From the NCBI GenBank assembly GCA_003601835.1, contig PIYB01000001.1, forward strand, positions 1 through 53,758: a DNA stretch of 53,758 nucleotides. Direction: 5' to 3'. A program made the position numbers and the translations under genes. Shown piece by piece: positions 8,350 to 17,567 of the stretch (the stretch's first letter is position 1; each line of letters begins with the position of its first letter). Origin of the DNA: Candidatus Bathyarchaeota archaeon. Lineage in GTDB: Archaea; Thermoproteota; Bathyarchaeia; Bathyarchaeales; DTEX01. The notes under the pieces are model-generated. The model did not search any database and was not told the origin of the DNA. It saw only the letters and a program-made list of their open reading frames with translations.

Positions 8350-8533
8350 GACAATCAGACAAGTCTACTTTTGAGGGAATATATTAACCTTTAAACCGCC
8401 AAGGAATCCCAGCGTTCCTGTCTTTCTGTCGCACGCTTGCATTCTCTGATTGTTAGGTGAACCTTATCCCGACAGGGAGAAAACATCGGAGTTAAAAGGG
8501 TCTCACTGCTGACCAAGTTAACAGACGCTCGAC

Positions 8534-11251
8534 CTAAAGCCTGGCTGTGAAGCAATACCTTCCGGATTCAATGTTGAGCCTAAGACGCCTCTCAGACCAG
8601 TCGTCGACCGTGATGCCGGGTTGCTGCTTCACCGGGCGCCCGCTTTCTCGAACACTAGTAGGATCGCTTGTAGGAAGATAAACCGTTGCAGTACAGTTCG
8701 GCGGAACAACAACCTCAAGGGTGAACTGATGGTTCTTCACTGTCCAGTTGCACACTATCTTTCCGTACATGGAGTTGTGCCAAGATTTAACCCATCTCAA
8801 ATCTGCAACCGGGTTCGGTCGGATTATGATGTTTTTGAATCCAGGCTTAGAAACATCTGGATTAATCCCTGCGAGACCCTTGTAGAACCAGGCGCTGATG
8901 TCGCTGAACATGTGATGGTCTCGAGACGCGCTGCCGTCCCAGGTTTCCCAAAGAGTTGTCGCGCCCTGCTTTATCCAGTGTCCCCAGCTCGGAAAATCAG
9001 TTTGAGTTGCAATCGCATAAGCCAGGTCCACACGGCCATGTTCGGTTAAGGCATGCAATATGTATTTGGTTCCCAGAATCCCGCAGTCGATGTGCCTGTT
9101 CTGTTCTTCTACTGCTGCCGCTAACGCCTCCAAAACCTTGCCTTTTTCGTTCTCCTCCACAAGCCCCTGATACAGCGCACATGACATCGAAGTTTGACAA
9201 TTACCGGTAACCTTGCCTGTTTCCAGATTCAGGAATCTTTTACGAAAAGCAGCCTTAACATCCGCGGCAAGTTTAGCATATTTCTCAGCGTCCTCCTTCC
9301 TCCCAAGCAAAGCAGCTGCTCTGGCGACGATTAACGCGTCAACATAATAGTAAGCCGTGCTCGTAACAATCCTTGGACACTTATGCCCTTCAGGCCCACC
9401 GACAGGAGGACACCAGTCGCCAAGCCCGAAATCCACAATGTTTTCTGAAGCCATAGATGTCAGGAAATCCACGTACCGTCTCATGCACTCGTAGTGTTCC
9501 TCCAGTATGCCGGTGTCTCCACAGTACAGGTACAAGTACCACGGAATCAGGATTGTAGCGCTGTCCCACGCCGGTCCGCTGCCCCAGTTATAACCCCAAC
9601 CACCTGTGGGAATGATGCCTGGAAGCTGCCCGTTTAGCCGCTGGTTGTCACGGTGATCCGCTAACCATTTCGTGTAAGCCGTCATCGGGTCAAAGTTGAG
9701 AAGAACCTGTTCAGCTGATATGTGAGCGTCCCCCGTCCACCCGTTTTTTTCTCTGTGCGGACAGTCCGTTGGGATTCCATGGTAATTGTTCACGGTAGAC
9801 CAAAGGGCGCAACGTTGAATGGCATTCAACAGATCGTTCGAACACGTAAATTCTCCCCGCTTTTCAAATGCAGTGTGCACCGCACGTCCACGTATGTTGT
9901 CAAGCGTAGGCGTGCCGGGAAAACCCGTTACCTGGACATATCTAAAGCCGTGATACGTGAACCTAGGCTCCCATACTTCGACGCCTTCCCCTTTCAAAAT
10001 ATATCGGTCCGTCTGGAACTCACCGCTTTTGACGAAACGGTTAATGTTAGACGGGTCAATGTCCCCATCCTCCTTAATCTTCTCGGCGTACCTGAGGACA
10101 ACGGTGGCGCCGGCTGGTCCGCTGACTCTAAGCTGAACCCAACCCGCGATGTTCTGACCTAGATCGTAAACCCATACTCCCGGGCGGACCTCTTTGAGGC
10201 TTACGGGAACAATTGTCTCGGTTATCCGGATGGGGGTCATCTGCTGCGAATGTAGGACACCGCCGGGTCCCGGGACGATGGTCACAGGTTTCCAGTCGCC
10301 GTCATCGTATTCGGGTTTTGTCCAGCCGGGTTTTTCCAGTCTAGCATCATATGTTTCGCCGTTGCGTAGACCGTCGAAGACGATGGGTCCTGTGTTCCAC
10401 CGCCATTTTTTGTCGCTGACTATGACTTTTTCTTCTCCATCCTTGAAACGGATATGGATCTGGAGCAGAAGCTTAGGTTGATCACGCCAAGGAGCCTGTT
10501 GAAAGTTCCAGACGTCCTTTGTGAAACAGTTGTACCAACCGTTACCTAAAATGACCCCAACCGCGTTCTTACCTGTAACGAGAAAATCTGTGATGTCATG
10601 CGTCTGATAAAGCACGGTCTTGTCGTACGTTGTGAATGCAGGCGCCAAAACCTCGTCTCCGACCTTCCGACCGTTCACATATAACTCGTAGTATCCAAGC
10701 CCGCATACGTAAGCCCGTGCGGATGCAACCGTTTTTTTAACCGAGAAGGTGCGGCGAAGCATTGGTGCTGGAGGCGGGTTAGACGGTCCAACCACTATTC
10801 TCGCGCTGCTAATCCACTGGGCTTTCCAATCGTCCTCGTTTAAGAGACCCATCTCCCAATATGAAGGCTGACTCCACGCGCACTCTTTTCCATCCCTATC
10901 CCAAACCTTCACCTTCCAGTAGCAGCCCTGCCTAGAATTCAATTTTTTCCCGCGGTACAAAACGTGAACAGACTGGTCAGACTCAACCTTACCGGAGTCC
11001 CAAAGGTCCCCGACATCACGGTCTAAGGTTTGGCGGCTGCTTGCCACAAGAATCCGGTATGCTGTTTGACGTTGACCCCGCTCGTCAGACTTCAAAACCC
11101 AGCTTAAACGCGGATTAGGCGTCTCAACCCCTAACGGGTTCTTAAGGTAATTGCATTTCAGCTCAGTCACAGTCATGTTTGGATTTGAGAAATCCTTATC
11201 CATTTCCAAGTTCATGCTGGTTCCCCGCATGTATGACTTATCTTTGTGCAT
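8534..11251 (-). CDS. Alpha-L-rhamnosidase, GH78
   Basis: A 905-residue glycoside hydrolase removing terminal L-rhamnose. It has an N-terminal fibronectin-like module (ETPNPRLSWVLKS), the two beta-sandwich rhamnosidase modules (YELYVNGRKVGDEVLAPAFT; VWVYDLGQNIAGWVQLRV), the (alpha/alpha)6 catalytic domain and a C-terminal beta domain. The catalytic block DCPHREKNGWTGD carries the expected D496, general acid E501 and D508. The general base is probably E769 in TLWETWDG. There is no signal peptide, so the enzyme appears intracellular and would act on imported oligosaccharides or glycosides. A TATA-like CTTTTATC sits close to the start. No transporter gene adjoins it. Confidence 0.92.
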   Translation of the reverse strand: MHKDKSYMRGTSMNLEMDKDFSNPNMTVTELKCNYLKNPLGVETPNPRLSWVLKSDERGQRQTAYRILVASSRQTLDRDVGDLWDSGKVESDQSVHVLYRGKKLNSRQGCYWKVKVWDRDGKECAWSQPSYWEMGLLNEDDWKAQWISSARIVVGPSNPPPAPMLRRTFSVKKTVASARAYVCGLGYYELYVNGRKVGDEVLAPAFTTYDKTVLYQTHDITDFLVTGKNAVGVILGNGWYNCFTKDVWNFQQAPWRDQPKLLLQIHIRFKDGEEKVIVSDKKWRWNTGPIVFDGLRNGETYDARLEKPGWTKPEYDDGDWKPVTIVPGPGGVLHSQQMTPIRITETIVPVSLKEVRPGVWVYDLGQNIAGWVQLRVSGPAGATVVLRYAEKIKEDGDIDPSNINRFVKSGEFQTDRYILKGEGVEVWEPRFTYHGFRYVQVTGFPGTPTLDNIRGRAVHTAFEKRGEFTCSNDLLNAIQRCALWSTVNNYHGIPTDCPHREKNGWTGDAHISAEQVLLNFDPMTAYTKWLADHRDNQRLNGQLPGIIPTGGWGYNWGSGPAWDSATILIPWYLYLYCGDTGILEEHYECMRRYVDFLTSMASENIVDFGLGDWCPPVGGPEGHKCPRIVTSTAYYYVDALIVARAAALLGRKEDAEKYAKLAADVKAAFRKRFLNLETGKVTGNCQTSMSCALYQGLVEENEKGKVLEALAAAVEEQNRHIDCGILGTKYILHALTEHGRVDLAYAIATQTDFPSWGHWIKQGATTLWETWDGSASRDHHMFSDISAWFYKGLAGINPDVSKPGFKNIIIRPNPVADLRWVKSWHNSMYGKIVCNWTVKNHQFTLEVVVPPNCTATVYLPTSDPTSVRESGRPVKQQPGITVDDWSERRLRLNIESGRYCFTARL

Positions 11252-11515
11252 TTCCGATAAAAGACTAACCTAAGATTCCTAGATAACACTGAAAAACAGG
11301 TCGCGAAGACATTTCTCGGATGACGTACAACATTGGTTCAAACGTGGGAAGCAACCATCAAAGCATTATGCATCTGTTCCGACAAGCGAAAAGACTGACG
11401 GTTAAGGTTCGGGATTAAACTTTAAACGTGTAAGGTTAGCTATCCCGCGGCGTAGGACGGAAAAGGTTATTCGTTAGGCGGATGAATAACGTTTGGACGT
11501 TAATGGTGAAGGATT

Positions 11516-12754
11516 TTGAGGGCAACCATTGTTCCGTCATTGATTGGAGTACTAGGTTTCGGAGAAGACGGTAAACTTGCTGGAAAAACACTTTTTCCTA
11601 AGAACGCTTCGAAAATCGCCGAGAAACTTGTTGACATAGAATCAGGCAAGCTCATTAACGAGGTTACTGCGCTAGTTGAGGAGCTGAAAAAGAAAGGGTA
11701 CACCATTTTTGTTTTTGAAAACGACAAATTAGCTCGAGCTGTTCAAGCAAAGCTCAACGTAGAAGTTGAGGTTAAGCCTTCGCCAGAGATTGAGGAAGCC
11801 GTGCAAACAGATATTGGAAGATACGGCGTTGAAACCGGTTTCCTTGAGGAAGCTTCCGAGATAGACCAATGGATCCACGACGTCTCGATGGAAATATCGA
11901 GAATAAAGGTCAAAAAAGCCACCGAAAAAAGGGACCTTTTAATCGTGCAAGCAGTCCAAGCCTTAGACGACGTTGACAAAACGCTTAACCTCTTCAGCGG
12001 TCGGATGCGCGAATGGTATGGACTTCACTTCCCTGAAATGGACAGGCTGGTCAAAAAACATGAAACATATGCACATCTTGTACAGAGATTAGGAAAGAGA
12101 GAAAACTTCACGGAAGAGAATCTTGAAAAGGAGGGAATCACGAAAAACAATGCCTCGCAGCTTGCAAAGGCTGCGAAAACCTCGATGGGCGCCGATCTCT
12201 ACGACAAAGACGTTGAACAGATACAGAGATTGTGCAGTCAAATTTTAAGCCTGTACGACACTAGAGCCAACCTGGAGAAGTACATAGAAGAAGTCATGGA
12301 GGAGGTTGCGCCGAACACATCAGCCTTCGCCGGAGCCACCTTAGGAGCAAGGCTTATCGCACTGGCAGGAGGGCTTGAAAACTTAGCTAAGATGCCGACA
12401 AGCACAATGCAGGTGTTAGGCGCTGAAAAAGCTCTGTTCAGATCATTGAAAACAGGTGCGCGTCCGCCGAAGCATGGCATAATCTTCCAGCACGCCCTCA
12501 TTCACGGATCCAAGCGTCGGCTAAGAGGAAAAATCGCGCGGGCTTTCGCAGGCAAACTAGCCATAGCTGTGCGAACCGACGCGTTCAGCGCGGGTTTTGC
12601 TGGCGACAAGCTAAAGGAACAGTTACAGGAAAGAATTGAAGAGATCGAGAAGAAATATCCTGAAAAGAAACGGTCAGAGAAAAAATCCAAAAAAGACAAA
12701 GGTCAATCTAAGGCTATGCGGAGAAGAAGGAAGGAACATGGACGTAAGCGTTGA
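11516..12754 (+). CDS. nop5: C/D-box RNP core protein NOP5 (Nop56/58)
   Basis: A 412-residue scaffold of the archaeal box C/D RNP, linking L7Ae-bound guide RNA to fibrillarin. An N-terminal fibrillarin-binding domain (about 1-120) is followed by a coiled-coil region and the Nop domain, recognisable by FAGATLGARLIALAGGLENLAKMPTS-type sequence and GAEKALFRSL...PPKHGIIFQHALIHG at about 265-335. A lysine-rich tail ends the protein, as is usual. The start is TTG with GGTGAAGG just upstream and a TATA-like CTTTAAAC at about 11419. The stop overlaps the next gene, flpA, so the two partners are made together. Confidence 0.95.
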   Translation: MRATIVPSLIGVLGFGEDGKLAGKTLFPKNASKIAEKLVDIESGKLINEVTALVEELKKKGYTIFVFENDKLARAVQAKLNVEVEVKPSPEIEEAVQTDIGRYGVETGFLEEASEIDQWIHDVSMEISRIKVKKATEKRDLLIVQAVQALDDVDKTLNLFSGRMREWYGLHFPEMDRLVKKHETYAHLVQRLGKRENFTEENLEKEGITKNNASQLAKAAKTSMGADLYDKDVEQIQRLCSQILSLYDTRANLEKYIEEVMEEVAPNTSAFAGATLGARLIALAGGLENLAKMPTSTMQVLGAEKALFRSLKTGARPPKHGIIFQHALIHGSKRRLRGKIARAFAGKLAIAVRTDAFSAGFAGDKLKEQLQERIEEIEKKYPEKKRSEKKSKKDKGQSKAMRRRRKEHGRKR

Positions 12755-13439
12755 GCCGCACCGTGAGTTTCCTAATGTTTTCTGGGTTACGCTTGAAGAT
12801 GGATCTCGGAAGATTGCCACGAGAAACCTGTCGCCGGGCAGAACCGTTTACGGCGAACGGTTGATCACTCTCGGCGAAGACCAGTACAGAATCTGGGACC
12901 CGTTTCGAAGCAAACTTGCAGGCGCCATTCTGAAAGGACTAAATGTGCTTCCGGTCAAACAGGGACATAGAATCCTCTATTTGGGTGCTGCTTCAGGTAC
13001 AACAGCTAGCCACGTATCGGACATCGTTGGCAGAAACGGACATGTTTTTTGCGTCGAGTTTGCACCTCGGTCCATAAGAGACTTGATAAACAATGTGTGC
13101 CGGTTCCGCAGTAACATGTCACCTATTTTGGCTGACGCCAGGTTTCCAAGACGCTATGCAATGCTCGTAGGCAAGGTTGACGCCATATACTGCGATGTTG
13201 CCCAGCCGGAACAGGCTAAGATACTCGCTAACAACGCTAAGGTGCTTCTTAAAACCGATGGTTGGACTATGCTTGCTGTGAAAGCCAGAAGCATAGATGT
13301 CACGAAGAAGCCTTCCGAAATATACAAGCGGGAGATCAAGGTTCTGGAAGACAACGGGTTCACCGTCTCTGAGGTTATCCATCTTGAACCATACGATAAA
13401 GACCACGTAATGGTTGTGGCGAACTACGGGTCTGGATGA
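12738..13439 (+). CDS. flpA: Fibrillarin-like rRNA/tRNA 2'-O-methyltransferase FlpA
   Basis: A 233-residue S-adenosylmethionine methyltransferase that places 2'-O-methyl groups guided by C/D RNAs. Family marks are the N-terminal FPNVFWVTLEDGSRKIATRNL, RIWDPFRSKLAGAILKG, the SAM loop ILYLGAASGTTASHVSDIVG, VFCVEFAPRS, and VDAIYCDVAQPEQA. The start is the ATG at 12738 preceded by GAAGGAA, within the last 17 bases of nop5; longer in-frame extensions upstream are lysine-rich shadows of nop5. This gene order is standard in archaea. Confidence 0.95.
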   Translation: MDVSVEPHREFPNVFWVTLEDGSRKIATRNLSPGRTVYGERLITLGEDQYRIWDPFRSKLAGAILKGLNVLPVKQGHRILYLGAASGTTASHVSDIVGRNGHVFCVEFAPRSIRDLINNVCRFRSNMSPILADARFPRRYAMLVGKVDAIYCDVAQPEQAKILANNAKVLLKTDGWTMLAVKARSIDVTKKPSEIYKREIKVLEDNGFTVSEVIHLEPYDKDHVMVVANYGSG

Positions 13440-13459
13440 TTGTTTTTGCTGCCCGGAAC

Positions 13460-13999
13460 TTATCCTGACGGGTTTTTTAGGTTTGTGTTTTTGACGTAAG
13501 ACAGAATCTCATTCGGATGGGTTACATCTTTCCACATTTGAAGAAAGGCGACGCGTCCAACCGTTTTCCGGATGTCCTTCAGATGTATGTCCCGATCGTC
13601 AACGTAAAGGATCTCTTCTGGCTTCAGATGTGTCCCTTCATCTGAGAGATTCTTAAGTATCTTCCGTAACAGAAGATGTTTTCGAGGATGAAACTCTGCT
13701 GCTACATATCTAAAGAACGGTTCTAGTTCTAAAATGCGGAGAGCTTCTTTAATCTGTTCAGGCTTGTTCCAAGTTGCCAAAGCCAAAACGATTCCTTCGC
13801 TTCTCAGAACCTGCAGCAGCTCCCTTATGCCGCTGAACAGGTTTAAACGGTTTCCCCTTGCGTCTACGAGAGAATCCTCGCCGACCCTTTTGAACGGCAA
13901 CTCAAGAGAAGAAGCATTGGGGTTGTCCCAAAGAGTTTTGTCCGCGTCAAAGACAACAAGGCGAATAGGCAATCTTTTGCACAACACGTTTCTGATCAA
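13460..13999 (-). CDS. HAD-superfamily phosphatase, MDP-1-like
   Basis: A 179-residue HAD phosphatase. Motif I is VVFDADKTLWDNP near residues 15-27, with the DxDxTLW form typical of magnesium-dependent phosphatase-1 (HAD-IIIC). Motif II lies around LALATWNKPEQ and motif IV in ILYVDDRDIHLKDI. There is no large cap domain. Proteins of this group act on phosphotyrosine, small phosphates or damaged glycated residues; the substrate here is unknown. It converges with flpA across a 20-nt gap rich in T and lies 31 nt from the next minus-strand gene, which may share its transcript. Confidence 0.82.
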   Translation of the reverse strand: MIRNVLCKRLPIRLVVFDADKTLWDNPNASSLELPFKRVGEDSLVDARGNRLNLFSGIRELLQVLRSEGIVLALATWNKPEQIKEALRILELEPFFRYVAAEFHPRKHLLLRKILKNLSDEGTHLKPEEILYVDDRDIHLKDIRKTVGRVAFLQMWKDVTHPNEILSYVKNTNLKNPSG

Positions 14000-14030
14000 A
14001 GGTAAAAAAGGGAAAACCGGGAATACAACG

Positions 14031-14813
14031 TTAGAAACGGCTATAACCCAAGTTTTCTTTTAAATATTTCCTGCTCATAGCCATGCTTTCTTTAGGTGTT
14101 CTTTCAGTTCTGTCTTGTTCGACGACCAGCCACTCTACGCCTAAAGGTTCAGCCGCCTTGATTATCGCTGGAAAGTCTATGATGCCTTGTCCTAGCTCGA
14201 GAAACTTGCGAGGCTCCGTTTTCATACCTTCCTCAGTTCCATCCTTCAAGTGAAGATAAGCCACACGGTCTCCGTATTCCTTTATGAATTCCACAGGAGA
14301 CATCCCGCCGCATTTAACCCAGTAAGTGTCAACGCACAACGAAACATGTTCAGGACTCGTGTTCTCAAGTATGATACGGGTTCCCCGCGCGTCATCCACT
14401 ATTTCCTGCCAGTGATTATGGTAACACACCATAACGCCTTGCTTCTTCGCAAGTTTCCCGAACTCCTCAAGACGCGCAGCATTCTTGACGTAATTCTCAT
14501 CCGAGTTTTCTTTTCCTCCGGCACCACTGAACAGAAGATAGTGACCACCAGTCTTGCCGAGAAGACTAACCGCTTCATCAACAGCCTTCGTGTCAGCCGA
14601 GCCTACGTTCATGTGTAGCCCTGCGAGAAGCAATCCGCGTGTAGATAGAACCGCTTTGGGATCAGAGACGTTCTCAAAGTGAGGGACGCCGGCTTCTATG
14701 CCTTCGTATCCTATTGATGCTATTTCGTCTAGAACCTGCGTAAAGTTTGTACGCCCTCTTTCGCCCCAGATAATAAGCTGAACACCAACCTTCATTCTAG
14801 CCAAATTCTTCAC
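14031..14813 (-). CDS. Sugar phosphate isomerase/epimerase-like TIM barrel
   Basis: A 260-residue AP-endonuclease-2/xylose-isomerase-like TIM barrel. It contains IGYEGIEAGVPHF, HYLLFSGAGGKENSDENY, VMVCYHNHWQE, VSLCVDTYWVKCGG, YLHLKDGTEEG and LGVEWLVVEQDRT. The His, Asp and Glu residues at strand ends match the metal-binding set of inosose dehydratase and sugar epimerase relatives. The true substrate is unknown. No secretion signal. It lies upstream of the MDP-1-like phosphatase on the same strand, and a functional link in sugar metabolism is possible but unproven. Confidence 0.8.
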   Translation of the reverse strand: MKNLARMKVGVQLIIWGERGRTNFTQVLDEIASIGYEGIEAGVPHFENVSDPKAVLSTRGLLLAGLHMNVGSADTKAVDEAVSLLGKTGGHYLLFSGAGGKENSDENYVKNAARLEEFGKLAKKQGVMVCYHNHWQEIVDDARGTRIILENTSPEHVSLCVDTYWVKCGGMSPVEFIKEYGDRVAYLHLKDGTEEGMKTEPRKFLELGQGIIDFPAIIKAAEPLGVEWLVVEQDRTERTPKESMAMSRKYLKENLGYSRF

Positions 14814-15007
14814 CTTCAGAAAGGTTCATAATGCTTGGATATTTAAGGTTTAATTCAGCCAATTTGACGCAGAGGCTCAACAATAAACCGGGAAAACAAG
14901 CGATGCGTATGGAGCTCCAAGGATGAACCGGTGTTTTTACGTGATGTTCGCTACAAACATAGAGGCATCTAAAAGAACGGTCAGTCATGCACGTTTTTCC
15001 GGGTGTT

Positions 15008-15427
15008 TCAGGTTATCTCTTTCCCTGTTGTGCTCATCACAAGTTTTCCGTGTTTTACTCCTCTGCAACTTATGAGCCTGTCAGCGAGCTCCCTGATCTC
15101 TTTCGGCATACCCTTCAACGCCAGTATCTCCATGCACATATGTTCATCGATGTGAAGATGCATTGTTGACGCAATGTTTTCATGTCTTTCATGCTGAATC
15201 TCTATTAGCTTCTTCAGAAGCCCACGGGTCTCGTGATCGTACAGAAGCGTCAGCGAACCCATCACCTCGGTTTCCGATCTCTCCCATTCTCTTTCAACAA
15301 TGAAGTTAACGATGAGGTCCCGCACAGCCCTAGAACGGTTGGTGTATGCCCTCGCCTTTATTTCTTTATCAAACTTTTTCAAGAGATCCGGGCTTATTGA
15401 GACGCTAAACCTGATTGTTTTTTCCAA
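15008..15427 (-). CDS. nikR: Nickel-responsive regulator NikR
   Basis: A 139-residue ribbon-helix-helix repressor with a C-terminal ACT-like nickel domain. The DNA-binding part is IRFSVSISPDLLKKFD followed by NRSRAVRDLIVNFI. All four nickel ligands are present with family spacing: His79, His90, His92 and Cys98 (EIQHERH...MHLHIDEHMC). It should repress nickel uptake genes when nickel is plentiful. No nickel transporter, hydrogenase or other nickel gene is in the window, so its targets lie elsewhere. It stands alone between two gaps of roughly 200 and 250 nt. Confidence 0.93.
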   Translation of the reverse strand: MEKTIRFSVSISPDLLKKFDKEIKARAYTNRSRAVRDLIVNFIVEREWERSETEVMGSLTLLYDHETRGLLKKLIEIQHERHENIASTMHLHIDEHMCMEILALKGMPKEIRELADRLISCRGVKHGKLVMSTTGKEIT

Positions 15428-15681
15428 TTTCAGATTCCCCCAGCAGACCGGAACATGACATTTTGGTCTTCAGAATAAATTAAGAGTAAACCACTTATTA
15501 AACGTAAAATCAGCCTCTTAGATGCGCTGGTTTGCTCCGGGAAAAACGTTAACAGCCTTTTAAACCCGATTGACTGCCAGCAGAGATGCTTCTTTCAACC
15601 GAACTGAATAACGGGTGGCTTGCTAAGTCAGAACGTTTTCCGTGAAGGTTCTTGAGAAAAAAGGGAAGACGCAGAGAACGC

Positions 15682-16116
15682 TTATTCGCCTATGACTTTT
15701 ACTAGAACCCTTTTTCTTCTTCGCCCGTCGAACTCGCCATAATATATCTGCTCCCACGGACCTAGGTCCAGCCGTCCGTTGGTTACTGCGACAACCACTT
15801 CCCTGCCCATGATCTGTCTCTTCAGATGTGCGTCAGCGTTGTCCTCTCCTGTTCTGTTGTGACGGTACCGGGAAACCGGTTCGTGCGGCGCCAGTTTCTC
15901 AAGCCATTCATCATAGTCTTGAATGAGACCTGATTCAGCATCGTTGATGTAGACGCTTGCCGTGATATGCATGGCGTTGACCAAGCATAATCCTTCTTTG
16001 ATTCCGCTTTTCCTGACAATCTCCTCAACCCTGCGGGTTATGTTGATGTAAGCCCGCCTTGTTTCAGTGTTGAACCACAAATATTCTGTTATGGACTTCA
16101 AGTCATATTCACCCAT
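15682..16116 (-). CDS. YjbQ/UPF0047 family protein (secondary thiamine-phosphate synthase type)
   Basis: A 144-residue single-domain protein of the YjbQ family. It shows [31 protein letters not shown]-type sequence at about 23-53, the central [42 protein letters not shown], and [26 protein letters not shown] at the C terminus. Conserved His and Asp residues cluster in one face of the trimer in solved relatives. Weak thiamine-phosphate synthase activity is known for the E. coli member, so the physiological role remains open. It lies 115 nt downstream of lysA on the same strand. Confidence 0.9.
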   Translation of the reverse strand: MGEYDLKSITEYLWFNTETRRAYINITRRVEEIVRKSGIKEGLCLVNAMHITASVYINDAESGLIQDYDEWLEKLAPHEPVSRYRHNRTGEDNADAHLKRQIMGREVVVAVTNGRLDLGPWEQIYYGEFDGRRRKRVLVKVIGE

Positions 16117-16231
16117 CTCACAGATTGTTTCCCAAGTAAATGCGCATTAACGGCTATTAGTGTTTGCCCTAAACTGGAAACGGAAACGTATGTGGAAGAA
16201 AAGAAAAAGTCGGTTTCCCGGTTAAACCAAG

Positions 16232-17521
16232 CTATGCTAGCCAAGGCGGAATCTTCTGTCCTTTCAGGAGATCCTCAAACGTTTCTTTTTCTCTGACCAA
16301 TGCATATTGTCCGTTGTTAACCATAACCTCTGCGCATCTTGGTCTGGAGTTGTACTGTGAACTCATCGAAAACCCGTATGCCCCAGCGTTCAACACAGCC
16401 AGCAAGTCTCCTTCGTGAATCTCCGGTAGGCTTCGGTCCCGCGCCAAAAGGTCCCCTGATTCACATAACGGTCCAGCAACATCGTACGTTTCCTTCTCAG
16501 GTTCATTCAGCCTGTTCGCAACAACTATGGGATGATAAGAACCGTACATTGCAGGCCTGATTAAGGTGTTGAACCCTGCGTCGACGCCTACGAACTTCCT
16601 GAACGGAGTCACCTTCACCGTGTTCACTGTTGTTAACAACACCCCGGCGTCGCAAACAATGTAGCGGCCTGGCTCGATGCAGAACCATGGTTTCCCAAGC
16701 TCGTACTCTTCTATTCTCTTCTTGTAGAGGCTTAGAACCTTCTCTGCGTAGTTCTCTAGGTCTAAGGGTTTTTCTTCCGGTCGGTATGGGACGCCTAATC
16801 CTCCGCCGAAATCAATGAACTCGAAGGTTATTCCAACCTCGTCGTGGACAAGTCGAGCTATTTCCAACATTTTCTCAGCGGCAAGAAGGAAAGGTTCAAC
16901 TGTTAGGATTCCGGAGCCTATGTGCATGTGGATGCCGAATCTTTTCACGCCTGCCTCTTTAGCTGTTCTGTACGCAGTGATCACCTGGTCTTCCCATATG
17001 CCGAATTTCGACATTTTTCCCGCTGTGATGCAATGCTCGTGATGTCCTGCTCCAACCTCAGGGTTCACCCGTACAGACACGATGCTGGGGACGTGAATCT
17101 TAAGCAGCCGCCTCAGCTGGGATAAGGAGTCGATGTTTATTGTGACCTCTGAATCCACTAGGAACCGAAGTTCATCGTTCCTGACGCTTGTGCCAGTGAA
17201 CAAAATTTCCTTAGGCGCGAAACCTGCGTTCAAGGCTAAAAAGGCTTCTCCCGGGCTGACAACATCAATGCAGGCGCCTTCGGTTTTCAGAATCTTCAGC
17301 ACCGAAAGGCTTGTGTTCGCCTTGGCGGAACAGTAGATCCTAATCTTGTCGTAATGCCTTAATAGAGCTTCACGTACATTGCGGTAGTTCTCGCGGATTC
17401 TTCGTTCGCTCATCACGTAGACGGGGGTATCAAACTTTCTCGCCAGTTCTATGGTTGAGACACCGTCGATGTAGAGAACGCCCTCTTGGTTCTCCAACAG
17501 TTCATGTGGGAGACGATTCAT
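16232..17521 (-). CDS. lysA: Diaminopimelate decarboxylase
   Basis: A 429-residue PLP enzyme making L-lysine from meso-diaminopimelate, the last step of the DAP pathway. It has an alanine-racemase-like barrel with the PLP lysine K68 (YCSAKANTS), HMHIGSG at about 198-204, FGGGLGVPY, EPGRYIV, and the substrate-binding motif GPLCESGD at 350-357 with the catalytic-dimer Cys353. I prefer the ATG at 17521. TTG codons at 17587 and 17566 would add up to 22 residues and overlap the asd end. It is the last gene of the dapA-dapB-ask-asd-lysA operon. Confidence 0.94.
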   Translation of the reverse strand: MNRLPHELLENQEGVLYIDGVSTIELARKFDTPVYVMSERRIRENYRNVREALLRHYDKIRIYCSAKANTSLSVLKILKTEGACIDVVSPGEAFLALNAGFAPKEILFTGTSVRNDELRFLVDSEVTINIDSLSQLRRLLKIHVPSIVSVRVNPEVGAGHHEHCITAGKMSKFGIWEDQVITAYRTAKEAGVKRFGIHMHIGSGILTVEPFLLAAEKMLEIARLVHDEVGITFEFIDFGGGLGVPYRPEEKPLDLENYAEKVLSLYKKRIEEYELGKPWFCIEPGRYIVCDAGVLLTTVNTVKVTPFRKFVGVDAGFNTLIRPAMYGSYHPIVVANRLNEPEKETYDVAGPLCESGDLLARDRSLPEIHEGDLLAVLNAGAYGFSMSSQYNSRPRCAEVMVNNGQYALVREKETFEDLLKGQKIPPWLA

Positions 17522-17567
17522 TAACGGTCCGACCTGTTCAAGATTTGAAGGAACTGCTTTGTTCAAG

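Noticed and set aside
11252-11515. Possible C/D-box guide RNA upstream of nop5
   Set aside because: There are stray GATGA and CTGA motifs, but spacing and box sequence do not match a proper C, D', C', D set. No support beyond chance.
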